A stretch of 64,000 nucleotides of DNA from CAZRCZ01 sp964598765 (lineage in GTDB: Bacteria; Sumerlaeota; Sumerlaeia; MVZB01; JAJFLK01): contig CAZRCZ010000020.1 of NCBI GenBank assembly GCA_964598765.1, forward strand, positions 40,778 through 104,777, given 5' to 3'. Each line of letters begins with the position of its first letter. Within the stretch, counting starts at the first letter, position 1. A program made the translations under genes and the position numbers. Below, piece after piece: positions 24,178 to 32,550 of the stretch. The notes beneath the pieces were generated by a model that saw only the letters and a program-made list of their open reading frames with translations, was not told where the DNA came from and searched no databases.

Positions 24178-25794
24178 TTGCTCGGCAAAGGCTTCTCCGC
24201 CGGCGTTCATGTCAATAAGCCAATCTCCCGGAGCCATTTGCGATCTGATTCGTCCGAGGAGATTTTGATTCGGTTCAAAAAAAATCAGACCCCATGTCTC
24301 CAATCGCCGATGGGCGCTTTCTTCCGCCGGAAGTCGCCCGAAAAAGAGCGCGAGGTAGGGGGCGTAGCCGTTGGCGAGGTGGCCGTTAATCCAAATTTTG
24401 AGTTGGGCGACTTTGGAATTTTCCGCGCGGATTGGAAAGCCCCCACCGTTCTTGATGACCTTTTCAAAGGCCGCGCGATGCGATTGGGCGAAACCCGTTA
24501 ATGGATTTTCGACTCGCGGATCGGAATGATAAAGCCTCCAGTAAACGGCAAGGATGGCGACGGCGTAGATTGCGCATACAACTGAAATCAGTCTTGCGGC
24601 TTGAAAGTGTTTGCTTCCGACGAGAGTTTGCTTGGCCAGCGCCGCCAATCCGATTCCGCCCCAAGTTGCCGCCGGCAACATCATCGGCAACGAGCGCAAA
24701 CCGTGCGGAATTCCCGTCCGCGTGATCGCCGCGCCGATGGGACCGAACAAAAAGGCCAAAAGCAACGCTCCGGTCAAGGGCATTCGCTTCTTGAAAGCAA
24801 AATAGAGTCCCGCCGGAATGAGAGCGGCGTCGCATAGCAAGAGTTGTCCCAGACTGGGAATTGCGTGGCGGGATAATTCATCCCCCCGAACTAAAAGAAA
24901 CACCGGATTGAAGTGCGCGAGATAATTTCTGATGAATCGCCCGAGGGTTAGAAGCGGCGTCGCGTCTTCGGCGGTCCATATTGCGACGGCGTTCAGGCGC
25001 GCGTTGCCTCCGCGAACGAACGTCGCCCACGCGACGGGCGCGGCTTCCATCAAGAATATCAATGCGCCGATTGCAAAAGTCCAAGGTTGCGATCGGATTT
25101 GCTTGCGATACAACGCCGCCAAGCCCCCGCCCCACAGCAACGCGAACGGTTGCGCGCCGGAATAAGAATAATAGATGAACCCCAACGCCGCGCCGGCGAG
25201 CGGAAATCCCCACCGCCGCGATTTCTCCGCTCCGGCGATTCCGGCCAAGGTCAAAACCATTCCCAGCGGGACAAAAATTCCCTCCAACGCCCAGCGGCTA
25301 AAGATGTAATGCCACGGGCAAAGCGCGAGCCACAGCATCGCGGCCAGCGCGTTTTCCGGCGTCCAAATTTGCAAGAGAAGCGCACCCAAGAGCGCGATGG
25401 TCAGCGTGCCCGTCGCCGCCGAGGCCATGCGCGTCGAAGCAACCGTGAGGCCGAAGACTTTGACGAAGGGAACGGACGCATATTGATAGATTGCCGAAGT
25501 CGTCGTCCCCATGACTTCAATGAGAAACGGCCATTTGCGAAATCGAATCGGCGGCGTGGACCTGTCGGTCTGCGCCGCGCGCGGAAATTCAATCACCCCG
25601 CCTTCGGTCGCCAGCGCGAAGGCGTTGTAACCCTTTTCCGCCTCGTCGCGGAAAAGCCCCGCGGGACAATGCTCCAAATCGGCGAACCGCATCGCGCCTC
25701 CCAAGAGGACGATGATGAGCCAAGCCGATGTTCGACCCCGACGCGACGAAATGATTGAGGGAGAAGGAACGCTCATCATCCGGCGGTCATTCAA
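24160..25794 (-). CDS. GT-C fold membrane glycosyltransferase (GT39/GT83-like)
   Basis: A 544-residue integral membrane protein with about ten or more transmembrane helices. The first loop has CPAGLFRDEAEKGYNAFALA, carrying the Asp-Glu pair typical of PMT/ArnT-type transferases, followed by VFGLTVASTRMASA and HYIFSRWALEGIFVPLGMV (the usual arrangement in this group). The C-terminal soluble part is about 90 residues. It lies 39 bp after the 582-residue membrane protein gene and is the last gene of the minus-strand operon. Donor and acceptor are unknown. Starts at codons 1 and 6 are both possible. Confidence 0.82.
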   Translation of the reverse strand: MNDRRMMSVPSPSIISSRRGRTSAWLIIVLLGGAMRFADLEHCPAGLFRDEAEKGYNAFALATEGGVIEFPRAAQTDRSTPPIRFRKWPFLIEVMGTTTSAIYQYASVPFVKVFGLTVASTRMASAATGTLTIALLGALLLQIWTPENALAAMLWLALCPWHYIFSRWALEGIFVPLGMVLTLAGIAGAEKSRRWGFPLAGAALGFIYYSYSGAQPFALLWGGGLAALYRKQIRSQPWTFAIGALIFLMEAAPVAWATFVRGGNARLNAVAIWTAEDATPLLTLGRFIRNYLAHFNPVFLLVRGDELSRHAIPSLGQLLLCDAALIPAGLYFAFKKRMPLTGALLLAFLFGPIGAAITRTGIPHGLRSLPMMLPAATWGGIGLAALAKQTLVGSKHFQAARLISVVCAIYAVAILAVYWRLYHSDPRVENPLTGFAQSHRAAFEKVIKNGGGFPIRAENSKVAQLKIWINGHLANGYAPYLALFFGRLPAEESAHRRLETWGLIFFEPNQNLLGRIRSQMAPGDWLIDMNAGGEAFAEQSPPGK

Positions 25795-25833
25795 TCCGAT
25801 CCGTTGGGTTCAGGCAAGCGGGATAAATGGATT

Positions 25834-27582
25834 TCAGAATCGAAATTGAACGACCTTTAAATTAACGAAGGACAACGCGACGTGATATTCACCGGGAGCT
25901 AGAGCACGGACGATCGTCTCATAAGCGGCTTCATTCACGACCAACGCCGTAATATTCAACAACTTGAGCTTCTCCTTGGAGAAACCATTGAACAAATCCG
26001 CCGCCTGCCGCTTCTTTTCCTGATAATACGGAGTGTTGAGGTAATGCGCCGTCAAGGCGCGATGATGCGTGAGAACGGGGATGAGATATTCCAAGGACTC
26101 GTAATCTGGCGGGAGATTGAAGGCATGGAGGGTCAACGTTTCGGGAATCGCGTCGAGCTTTCGCAGAAGCTCGTAATTTTTTCGCGGCGTGGAATAGACG
26201 ATCTCCTTGCGCGCAAGTTCTCCCCTCAGTCGCCAGAGTTTGAATGGATCGTCGGGAAGATGCGCGGCGAATAGAAGGACCAAAAGAACTTTGAGTATGC
26301 GCCGCCGATTTTCCATTCGTGGCGCGAGGACGAGTTGAATCCAACACATTGAAAAGAAAACAAGCGGGATAAAAACGTAGCCGCGATTGAAGTGCATCGG
26401 TTGCCAAGGTCGGACGAAAAACAAAATCCGGTCGTGGAAGACCAGAAACGTCGCGCCGATCAGCCAAATCAGAAAAAACCGCGCGGCGGCGTTTCCGCGA
26501 ATCAACGAGCGACATCGCCGGGAAAGAAAGAAAAACGCCGTCATCACCGAAAACAACCCGTAGGCGGGAAAAACCATGCTGAAAAGCATCGGGTTGCCGA
26601 AGTGGTGATTCTGTTCGTCCACGCTCGCGTGTTCGGGAAACCTCGGAAGAAACAGGGCGTAGTAGCCCAAGAAGAGCGCGTTGATCGCCAGCGAGGCAAT
26701 TATGGGGCGGAGAAGTTTATGGTGGAAGAAAAAGAATTCAATCGCCAAGAATCCCGACGCGATCATGCCCAGTTCCAATCCCGTGAAGGGATGCGCCCAC
26801 CACGCCAGGAATTGAAAAAACACTCCCCAAGCGAATTTTTCATGCAAGAGGCACAGTGCCGAGGCAAAGAAAAGAACGTGATACATGACTTCGGGCGCGA
26901 AGGTCAAATTGCGAAGAAGACTCAAGTGCCAATCGCCGTAGCCTCCTTCCGCCTCCGCGACAAGATCCGAATACAATCCGAGCCACTCGCGCAGGGAGTG
27001 GTGAAATTCGGAGGAGGAGACGTTCATCAAATAGCCGGTCAGCAATCGGAAAAATCCGACCCACCAAGCCAACCCACTGCAGGAAATGAGAACGAGGCCG
27101 CCGTAACCGGAAAATCTTTTTTCCGGCAACGCCGCGCGAAAAATCCGAACGGCCAAGCCCAGCATCACCGCGCCGAAAACGACGCGGACTCCATAATCAA
27201 TCGCGGCGAACGAAAGACCGAAAATTTTCCACAGGTATCCGAAAAAAAGGAAGACGAGATGCGAATAGAGACGGGGGCTATCGGGGAGATTGGAATAGGG
27301 GGAGGCGTAGAAAAGTCCGTTGCCGTTCTCGAACGTCTCCCGCGCCGAGGCGTAATAGACCACTTGGTCCACTTGGGTGAATCCGAGAAAGACTCGGTCA
27401 TGGGGCAAAATCATCTGCGCCGAGAGAAGCGCGAGGGAGAACAGAACCGGAAGAATCAAGGCCGCGAGATCCGGCCAGCGCCAATTGACGTGGAAACCGT
27501 TAAGGCGGTTCGGAGAAGAGGGGGATGGCTTCGCTTGTTCCCCTCGATGAATCGAGGGGTTAATGAAATCCGAATCGCTCAC
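25834..27582 (-). CDS. Large multi-pass membrane protein, GT-C-like, unknown function
   Basis: A 582-residue protein with about ten transmembrane segments and a soluble C-terminus of roughly 150 residues. The first loop reads FLGFTQVDQVVYYASARETF, resembling the first periplasmic loop of GT-C transferases but without a clear Asp-Glu pair. Later FHDRILFFVRPWQPMHFNRG is notable. The GTG start overlaps the DUF1501 stop by four bases (GTGA), so translation is coupled. I do not recognise a named family. A sugar transferase or polyprenyl-linked envelope role is the reasonable guess. Confidence 0.75.
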   Translation of the reverse strand: MSDSDFINPSIHRGEQAKPSPSSPNRLNGFHVNWRWPDLAALILPVLFSLALLSAQMILPHDRVFLGFTQVDQVVYYASARETFENGNGLFYASPYSNLPDSPRLYSHLVFLFFGYLWKIFGLSFAAIDYGVRVVFGAVMLGLAVRIFRAALPEKRFSGYGGLVLISCSGLAWWVGFFRLLTGYLMNVSSSEFHHSLREWLGLYSDLVAEAEGGYGDWHLSLLRNLTFAPEVMYHVLFFASALCLLHEKFAWGVFFQFLAWWAHPFTGLELGMIASGFLAIEFFFFHHKLLRPIIASLAINALFLGYYALFLPRFPEHASVDEQNHHFGNPMLFSMVFPAYGLFSVMTAFFFLSRRCRSLIRGNAAARFFLIWLIGATFLVFHDRILFFVRPWQPMHFNRGYVFIPLVFFSMCWIQLVLAPRMENRRRILKVLLVLLFAAHLPDDPFKLWRLRGELARKEIVYSTPRKNYELLRKLDAIPETLTLHAFNLPPDYESLEYLIPVLTHHRALTAHYLNTPYYQEKKRQAADLFNGFSKEKLKLLNITALVVNEAAYETIVRALAPGEYHVALSFVNLKVVQFRF

Positions 27583-28709
27583 GCATAAAGCTCAACGGGC
27601 TGAAGTTGGTAATCGGGAAAAATGAGGCTGAAGTCGTCGCCGGAGCCGTGACGCCGGAGAACGGGAGCCAACACGTCGCGGTAATTGTTCGTCACCGGAA
27701 GATCGCCCGGGCCTTCGAGGAGGTCCTTGCTCAAACCCTTCCAATCGGCGAGGACGCGCCCTCCCTTGACGCCGCCCCCCATGACGAACATCACGCCGCC
27801 GCGACCGTGGTCCGTCCCGAACGAGGAATTTTCGTGGACGCGCCGACCGAATTCCGTCATCACGACGACCGTCGTCGTTTCCATCGCGCGCCCCATGTCG
27901 CGGTAGAAGGCGTTCAGCCCCTCGGCGAGTTGCGTCATGCGCGGATTCATGATCGTCTCCTGCGTGAAGTGCGAATCCCAGCCGCTGAGGTCAACCGAGA
28001 CCGCCTCCAAGCCTACGCGCGCCTTGATGAGCCGCGCCGCTTGAAGAAGTCCATCGCCGAAATATCCCTTGGGAAATTTCGCGCCCCGTTCGGGTTGATA
28101 AGCTCGTCCGCGCATCGCTTCGATCCGCCGGAGCGCTTCGAGGGTCGCGCGCGCCGACGCGCCGAATTCGCCCGGCTCGGCGGAATAAAGTTTCTCCAAT
28201 CCGCTGGTCAACGCGGCGGTCTGTTCGCCGGAGCCGAACGAAAACGTGTCGAGATTTTGCAGGACCGTCGCCGACGGCGCGCCGCGCAGACATTCGGGAA
28301 ACGCCTCGCCGAGCGCGACCGCCGAAAGCGCGCCGGACGCCGGATAGGGACGATAGCGGAGAAACCGACCGAGCCAACCGCCGCCGGCGACACCGCCGTG
28401 CTCCATCAAATCCTGCGCCTCAAAATGGGAGCGGGTCGTGTCCTCCGATCCTGCGCCATGAATGATCGTCAGCGCGCCGTCCTTGAACGGCGTTTCCAAA
28501 TCCTTGAGTTTGGGATTCAAGCCGAACAAGCCGTCGAGCGTGATCGCCTCGCTCTTGGCGACGGCGATGCGGGGACGCGCGTTGTAATAGCCGTCGTCTT
28601 CCATCGGAACGACCATGCTCAGTCCGTCGGCGGCGCCGCGCAAAAAAACGACGACGAGCGTCCGAGGATCGTCGCCGTTGCCGTTCAGGAAACCTTGCGC
28701 CTTGTCCAT
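27579..28709 (-). CDS. DUF1501 family protein
   Basis: A 376-residue member of the DUF1501 family, related to alkaline phosphatase/sulfatase-fold proteins. Key blocks are RTLVVVFLRGAADGLSMVVP near the start, LSGWDSHFTQ, TEFGRRVHEN and GTDHGRGGVMFVMGGGVKGG, which contain the conserved Asp/His residues expected to bind metal. Unlike many members it lacks an N-terminal Tat signal, so it may stay in the cytoplasm or travel with its partner. It lies one base after the DUF1800 gene and overlaps the next gene by four bases. The DUF1800-DUF1501 pairing is widespread and its biochemical role is not established. Confidence 0.93.
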   Translation of the reverse strand: MDKAQGFLNGNGDDPRTLVVVFLRGAADGLSMVVPMEDDGYYNARPRIAVAKSEAITLDGLFGLNPKLKDLETPFKDGALTIIHGAGSEDTTRSHFEAQDLMEHGGVAGGGWLGRFLRYRPYPASGALSAVALGEAFPECLRGAPSATVLQNLDTFSFGSGEQTAALTSGLEKLYSAEPGEFGASARATLEALRRIEAMRGRAYQPERGAKFPKGYFGDGLLQAARLIKARVGLEAVSVDLSGWDSHFTQETIMNPRMTQLAEGLNAFYRDMGRAMETTTVVVMTEFGRRVHENSSFGTDHGRGGVMFVMGGGVKGGRVLADWKGLSKDLLEGPGDLPVTNNYRDVLAPVLRRHGSGDDFSLIFPDYQLQPVELYA

Positions 28710-28710
28710 G

Positions 28711-30189
28711 TCAGCACCTCTGAAATCCGGGCGAAGCGAGAATGAGCGCGAGTCCCGACGACGAGGAATGCGCGGCGTCCCTCTCGGTCGGAGTCGGTCG
28801 GCGGCCCAAGAGATGCGCCATGAGATTTTCCTCGCCTCCGAAATTTTTCACCAACGCGGCCCGATCAATTTTCGTTCCGGCAATTTTGTTCTCGGTCAGC
28901 GCGACGGCGAAGTTCCACCGCCAGAGCAACGTCCCCATCCAGTGCGTCGCCTCGTCCGGATAGCCGTCGGGCGTCGGATACTGAAACGGCGCGTGCCCCA
29001 TGCGAAGAAGAAAGTCGGTGATACCATCGCCCGCGTCGGTTCGCGCTCCGGTCGCTCGCAACGTCGAAACGATAAAATGAAAGGGGCGTTTGAACTTGGT
29101 TCCGCGCGCCCCCTGAAATTCCTCCGTGGAGAAAAGCGCGCGCAAGGTCGCCGGAATGTCTCCCGCGCTGGCGGTGAAGGCATCGGCCACGGCGGAAACC
29201 GCGCCCGCCGGTGGATCGTCGGCGATGAATCTTCGGCAAAGCTTGGTCGCCAAATGCCGCGCCGTCGAGGGATGCAGACTCACGACATCCAAAACGCGCT
29301 CCAAATCTTCCTTGCCGCCCCCGGCCGGAATTCGACGCCCCAAAACTTCCTTCTCTCCGTCGTCGTGCAGATGAGCTTGAAACTCCACCTTGCCGTTATA
29401 CATGAACTCCTTCGAGCGCACCGTCCAACCGGTCAGGCAACGGGCGACTTCCATCACGTCGCGCTGGGTGTAGCCGCCGTGAACGCCGAGCGTGTGAAGC
29501 TCCATCAATTCGCGGGCGTAATTTTCGTTCGGCTTGTCCTCTCCCTCGGCCTTGCGGTTCACGCGCCCGTCCAAATACCAAAGCATCGCGGGACTGAGCG
29601 CCGAGGCGCGGAGCAACTCCGGAAACCGCCCCAGCGCGTTGGCGCGGATCACCTCGCGGTCGTCCGTTGCCTTGAGCCATTTGCAGTCTCCCTTGGAGAC
29701 GTCAATGTTGAAGTGGTCGGTCCAAAAATGAACCATCGCCTCGTGGAGTTGGCGTTTGCTTAGCGTGGCGCGGAGAACGGCGGCGCGCGTCATTTCGTCG
29801 AGCAAAAACTTTTCCTTGTATTCGAACATTTCGCCCTGCGGCGCGGAGAGACTTTCAAAACGCCGGACGCTGTATTCGGCGTCCGAATCGTCTATGGAAA
29901 GATGATTGAGTTGTTCTTCAACAAAGGCATTGAACGCCGATGGTTCATCGCTTCCCATTTTCTTGACGCGGGCGTAATCGCCCGGACGCGGACCGAACCC
30001 GACCCGATTGAGCGCATGCGCGATCAAATCAATGGACTCGGATTCCGGCGGATTGAACGGACCCTTATCCGGCGCGGGGGGCCAAACGCCGACGAACAGC
30101 GCCTTGCGGACTTTTTCCGCCTGATCGCAACCGAGCGTCGCGGTCAGCGCGGCTCCCGCTCCGAGAAATTTGCGCCGCGAAATTTTCAC
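28711..30189 (-). CDS. DUF1800 family protein, Tat-type lipoprotein
   Basis: A 492-residue DUF1800 protein. The GTG start at 30189 overlaps the upstream gene's stop (GTGA). The N-terminus KISRRKFLGAGAALTATLGC is a twin-arginine signal ending in a lipobox cysteine, so the protein is probably exported folded and lipid-anchored. Family blocks include AHALNRVGFGPRPGD, MVHFWTDHFNID, NENYARELMELHTLGVHGGY, DVMEVARCLTGWTV and FQYPTPDGYPDEATHWMG. The frame is open further upstream to 30369, but that part overlaps the 4-TM gene. Function unknown; it is a constant partner of DUF1501. Confidence 0.93.
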   Translation of the reverse strand: MKISRRKFLGAGAALTATLGCDQAEKVRKALFVGVWPPAPDKGPFNPPESESIDLIAHALNRVGFGPRPGDYARVKKMGSDEPSAFNAFVEEQLNHLSIDDSDAEYSVRRFESLSAPQGEMFEYKEKFLLDEMTRAAVLRATLSKRQLHEAMVHFWTDHFNIDVSKGDCKWLKATDDREVIRANALGRFPELLRASALSPAMLWYLDGRVNRKAEGEDKPNENYARELMELHTLGVHGGYTQRDVMEVARCLTGWTVRSKEFMYNGKVEFQAHLHDDGEKEVLGRRIPAGGGKEDLERVLDVVSLHPSTARHLATKLCRRFIADDPPAGAVSAVADAFTASAGDIPATLRALFSTEEFQGARGTKFKRPFHFIVSTLRATGARTDAGDGITDFLLRMGHAPFQYPTPDGYPDEATHWMGTLLWRWNFAVALTENKIAGTKIDRAALVKNFGGEENLMAHLLGRRPTPTERDAAHSSSSGLALILASPGFQRC

Positions 30190-30713
30190 GCCGCCGCCTC
30201 GATGCTCGGTTTGGCTTCCTCCGGCTCCGCCTGCTTCCATCCTTGAGCCAGCGACAAAACCGCCGCGCCCAATCCGCTGGCAAGCGACCACAAAAGCAAA
30301 AACCAACCGATCAACGGCAGGACGAACACGATCGAAAGCACGATGCCGCCGCGCAGGACGCGACGCCACGGCTGTTGCTCGTCAATCGGCGAAGGCAGAC
30401 CGCAACCGATGTGTTGCGACAATCCCGCCGAGCCGAGTAGTCCCCCCAAGATGCTCGAAAACAAAATCACCGCGCCGATGAATTTCAACGTCGGATTCGG
30501 CGCCTTCGACATCATCGTGATTCCGACGACGACCAGCGGGACCGACACCAGCGCGCCGATCAGCGTGACCTTGATCGGATGGAGGCTGTATTGCAATCGC
30601 GCGCGCCCCACCATGCGGGGAAAGACCGCCTGCGAGAGAAGCCAATAGTTGACGATGACGATCACCAAACCAAGGATGATGAAAAGAAATTTGAAGACGT
30701 CGGCCATGATCAT
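30186..30713 (-). CDS. Four-TM membrane protein heading the DUF1800/DUF1501 operon
   Basis: A 175-residue protein with hydrophobic segments at about 8-30, 45-66, 75-97 and 120-150. Between segments 3 and 4 is SQHIGCGLPSPIDEQQPWRR, likely a loop; the C-terminus is Glu/Ala-rich and cytoplasmic. AAGGAGG lies about ten bases before ATG 30713. It is translationally coupled to the DUF1800 gene by a GTGA overlap. No family recognised; the context suggests a membrane partner for the DUF1800/DUF1501 pair. Confidence 0.75.
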   Translation of the reverse strand: MIMADVFKFLFIILGLVIVIVNYWLLSQAVFPRMVGRARLQYSLHPIKVTLIGALVSVPLVVVGITMMSKAPNPTLKFIGAVILFSSILGGLLGSAGLSQHIGCGLPSPIDEQQPWRRVLRGGIVLSIVFVLPLIGWFLLLWSLASGLGAAVLSLAQGWKQAEPEEAKPSIEAAA

Positions 30714-30932
30714 GGCGGAGGACCCTCCTTCTTTTTTTTGGCGTTGGCCGGGGCTTTGGCCGAGACGGCGCGACGCGGATTGTGGGGTTCATTCTGCGCC
30801 CCCGCCCGAAACCAAGTCAACCCTTTGATTTTTCTTCCGGACGCCGGTTCCCTCTTGTTTTCCCGGAAGGGTCAAGAGTAGGCTGTTAATGGAAGAACAA
30901 AGCAAAAATTCCTCGGAAGGCGGAACCGAGCC

Positions 30933-31142
30933 ATGATTAAACCCCATTGCCCCGAATGTAAATCCACGGACAAGCCCCATTCCAAAATCACGGGATTGAA
31001 GGGCGTCAGAACGCTGATTGTTTATTGTAGCGCGTGCGGGTGCATCTTGGGCGCGGTTCCCTATGTCCCGACGCCGGGATCGGGAGTCGGCTCCGGGGAG
31101 TATTCCGCCGCCGATCCGCCCGAATCGCAGACTTCCGCGTAG
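30933..31142 (+). CDS. Small zinc-ribbon protein
   Basis: A 69-residue protein. Two cysteine knuckles, CPEC (residues 6-9) and CSACGC (about 32-37), are spaced as in a zinc ribbon, and a Pro/Gly/Ser-rich tail follows. GGAAGGCGGAAC precedes the ATG. It is probably a small nucleic-acid-binding or adaptor protein. It stands alone between a divergent operon and the repeat element beside tRNA-Thr. Confidence 0.6.
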   Translation: MIKPHCPECKSTDKPHSKITGLKGVRTLIVYCSACGCILGAVPYVPTPGSGVGSGEYSAADPPESQTSA

Positions 31143-31175
31143 GTCCTTCCGACGATACCTTTTAATGTATTGAAC

Positions 31176-31254
31176 GTGGGAGGTGCGGTCCCCGCGGCGG
31201 CGGCGCCGTGGTCATCCTCGCCCGATGTCGCGGCGCGGAGCGCTCCTCCCACCT
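31176..31254. repeat. MITE-like element with GTGGGAGG/CCTCCCAC ends (79 bp)
   Basis: The ends GTGGGAGG and CCTCCCAC are inverted repeats. Internal blocks GGTCCCCGCGGCG and TGTCGCGGCGCGGAGCGC are shared, in the opposite orientation, with the element at 40714-40807. It lies 57 bp from the 3' end of tRNA-Thr. Confidence 0.8.
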
Positions 31255-31311
31255 TGATTTTGACAGTTGTCGGATGGCCCCCGCTCTTGGACGACGAATC
31301 AGTGAAACTTC

Positions 31312-31387
31312 TGGAGCTGGCGGGCGGAGTCGAACCGCCGACCTACGCATTACGAGTGCGTCGCTCTGCCAACTGAGCTACGCCAGC
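31312..31387 (-). tRNA. tRNA-Thr (anticodon CGT), CCA encoded
   Basis: A 76-base cloverleaf on the minus strand. The acceptor stem GCTGGCG pairs with CGCCAGC, followed by discriminator T and an encoded CCA. The D arm is GCTC-AGTTGGCA-GAGC. The anticodon stem ACGCA/TGCGT encloses loop CTCGTAA, so the anticodon is CGT, reading the ACG codon. The T arm is GGCGG-TTCGACT-CCGCC. All stems pair perfectly. Confidence 0.97.
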
Positions 31388-31479
31388 CCTTGCCCGAAGG
31401 ATCGCTCTGATCTTACAAGGCTCCGCCTCATATTGCAATGAGCGGTCATCGTATCCCGGCAAGCGATTCAAGCGGCGCG

Positions 31480-32550
31480 TCACAAATTTCGCCCGCTCTC
31501 GCTTGAAAAACAAACCACCGGATCGGGTACGCGCACGACCACGCGCTGGCCTTCCTGATAAAATTGCTCCGGTCCCACTTTGACCCGGACTTCCTCTCCT
31601 CCGTCAAGCGCGACGCGGATATGCTGGTGATTGCCGTGATATTGGAGGTCCTTCACCGTTCCGGTGATCGCGCCGTTGGGATCGGTCGCGGGGGAATACG
31701 GCTTCAGATGAATGGATTCGGGGCGGAGCATGATTTCCATCGGCCCGACGCGACAGGGATGCGCGACAGGAAGTTGCCCCAGCGCGCAACGGACCGTCAC
31801 GCCGAGCGATTCGCCGCGCAACAGATTCACCGATCCGACAATCGCCGCCGTGTCGCGGTTTTTGGGGCGCAGGTAAATTTCGCGCGGCGCGGCGTTTTCC
31901 AAAATCCTTCCCTCGCGCATGACCGCGACCGTCGCGCCCAGATTCAACGCCTCCTCCTGATCGTGCGTGACGAAAATCGCCGTCGCTTCCGCCGTCCGCA
32001 AAATGCGGTGAAGCTCGGCGCGAACTTGCGACCGGAGCGAGGCGTCGAGATTGGAAAAAGGTTCGTCGAGCAAAACGACGTCGGGATCGGGAGCCAGCGC
32101 GCGAGCCAATGCGACGCGCTGTTGCTGGCCGCCCGAAAGCTCGTGCGGCATTTTGTTCCCCTGATCTCCCATTCCCACGAGCGCGAGAATTTCCGCGACG
32201 CGGTTGCGCCGCTCGCGTCGCGTCATCCCCTTCAACCCGAAAGCGATGTTCCCTCCGACCGACAGATGGGGAAAGAGCGCGTAATCTTGAAACACAAATC
32301 CGATGTGGCGATTTTCGGGCGGAACCCAAACGCCGGGACCGACGACGATCCGCTCGCGGATCGAAATCGTTCCCGCGTCGGGCGTCTCGAATCCGGCGAT
32401 CAAACGCAGAAGCGTCGTCTTGCCGCATCCGCTCGGACCGAGCAACGCCAGCGTCTTGCCGATCTCGACCTCCAGCGAAACCCCGTCCACCGCGACGGTC
32501 GAATCGAACCGCTTGCCGACGCCCGAACATTGAATTCCGAACTTACGCAT
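31480..32550 (-). CDS. fbpC: Fe(III) ABC importer ATPase (FbpC-type)
   Basis: A 356-residue importer ATPase. Walker A GPSGCGKTT (about 34-42), Q-loop FQDYALFPH, signature LSGGQQQRVALARAL, Walker B DVVLLDEPFSNLD and H-loop FVTHDQEEA are all present. The C-terminal 130 residues form a TOBE-type domain with IMLRPESIHLKP. Such ATPases power uptake of iron or, in close relatives, polyamine or thiamine; the neighbouring FbpA-like binding protein points to iron. The start overlaps the permease gene by eight bases. Confidence 0.93.
   Translation of the reverse strand: MRKFGIQCSGVGKRFDSTVAVDGVSLEVEIGKTLALLGPSGCGKTTLLRLIAGFETPDAGTISIRERIVVGPGVWVPPENRHIGFVFQDYALFPHLSVGGNIAFGLKGMTRRERRNRVAEILALVGMGDQGNKMPHELSGGQQQRVALARALAPDPDVVLLDEPFSNLDASLRSQVRAELHRILRTAEATAIFVTHDQEEALNLGATVAVMREGRILENAAPREIYLRPKNRDTAAIVGSVNLLRGESLGVTVRCALGQLPVAHPCRVGPMEIMLRPESIHLKPYSPATDPNGAITGTVKDLQYHGNHQHIRVALDGGEEVRVKVGPEQFYQEGQRVVVRVPDPVVCFSSESGRNL

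Noticed and set aside
26392..28745. Two long plus-strand frames (26392-27588 and 27606-28745)
   Set aside because: Antisense shadows of the 582-residue membrane protein and DUF1501; composition Gln/Arg/Lys-rich without motifs.
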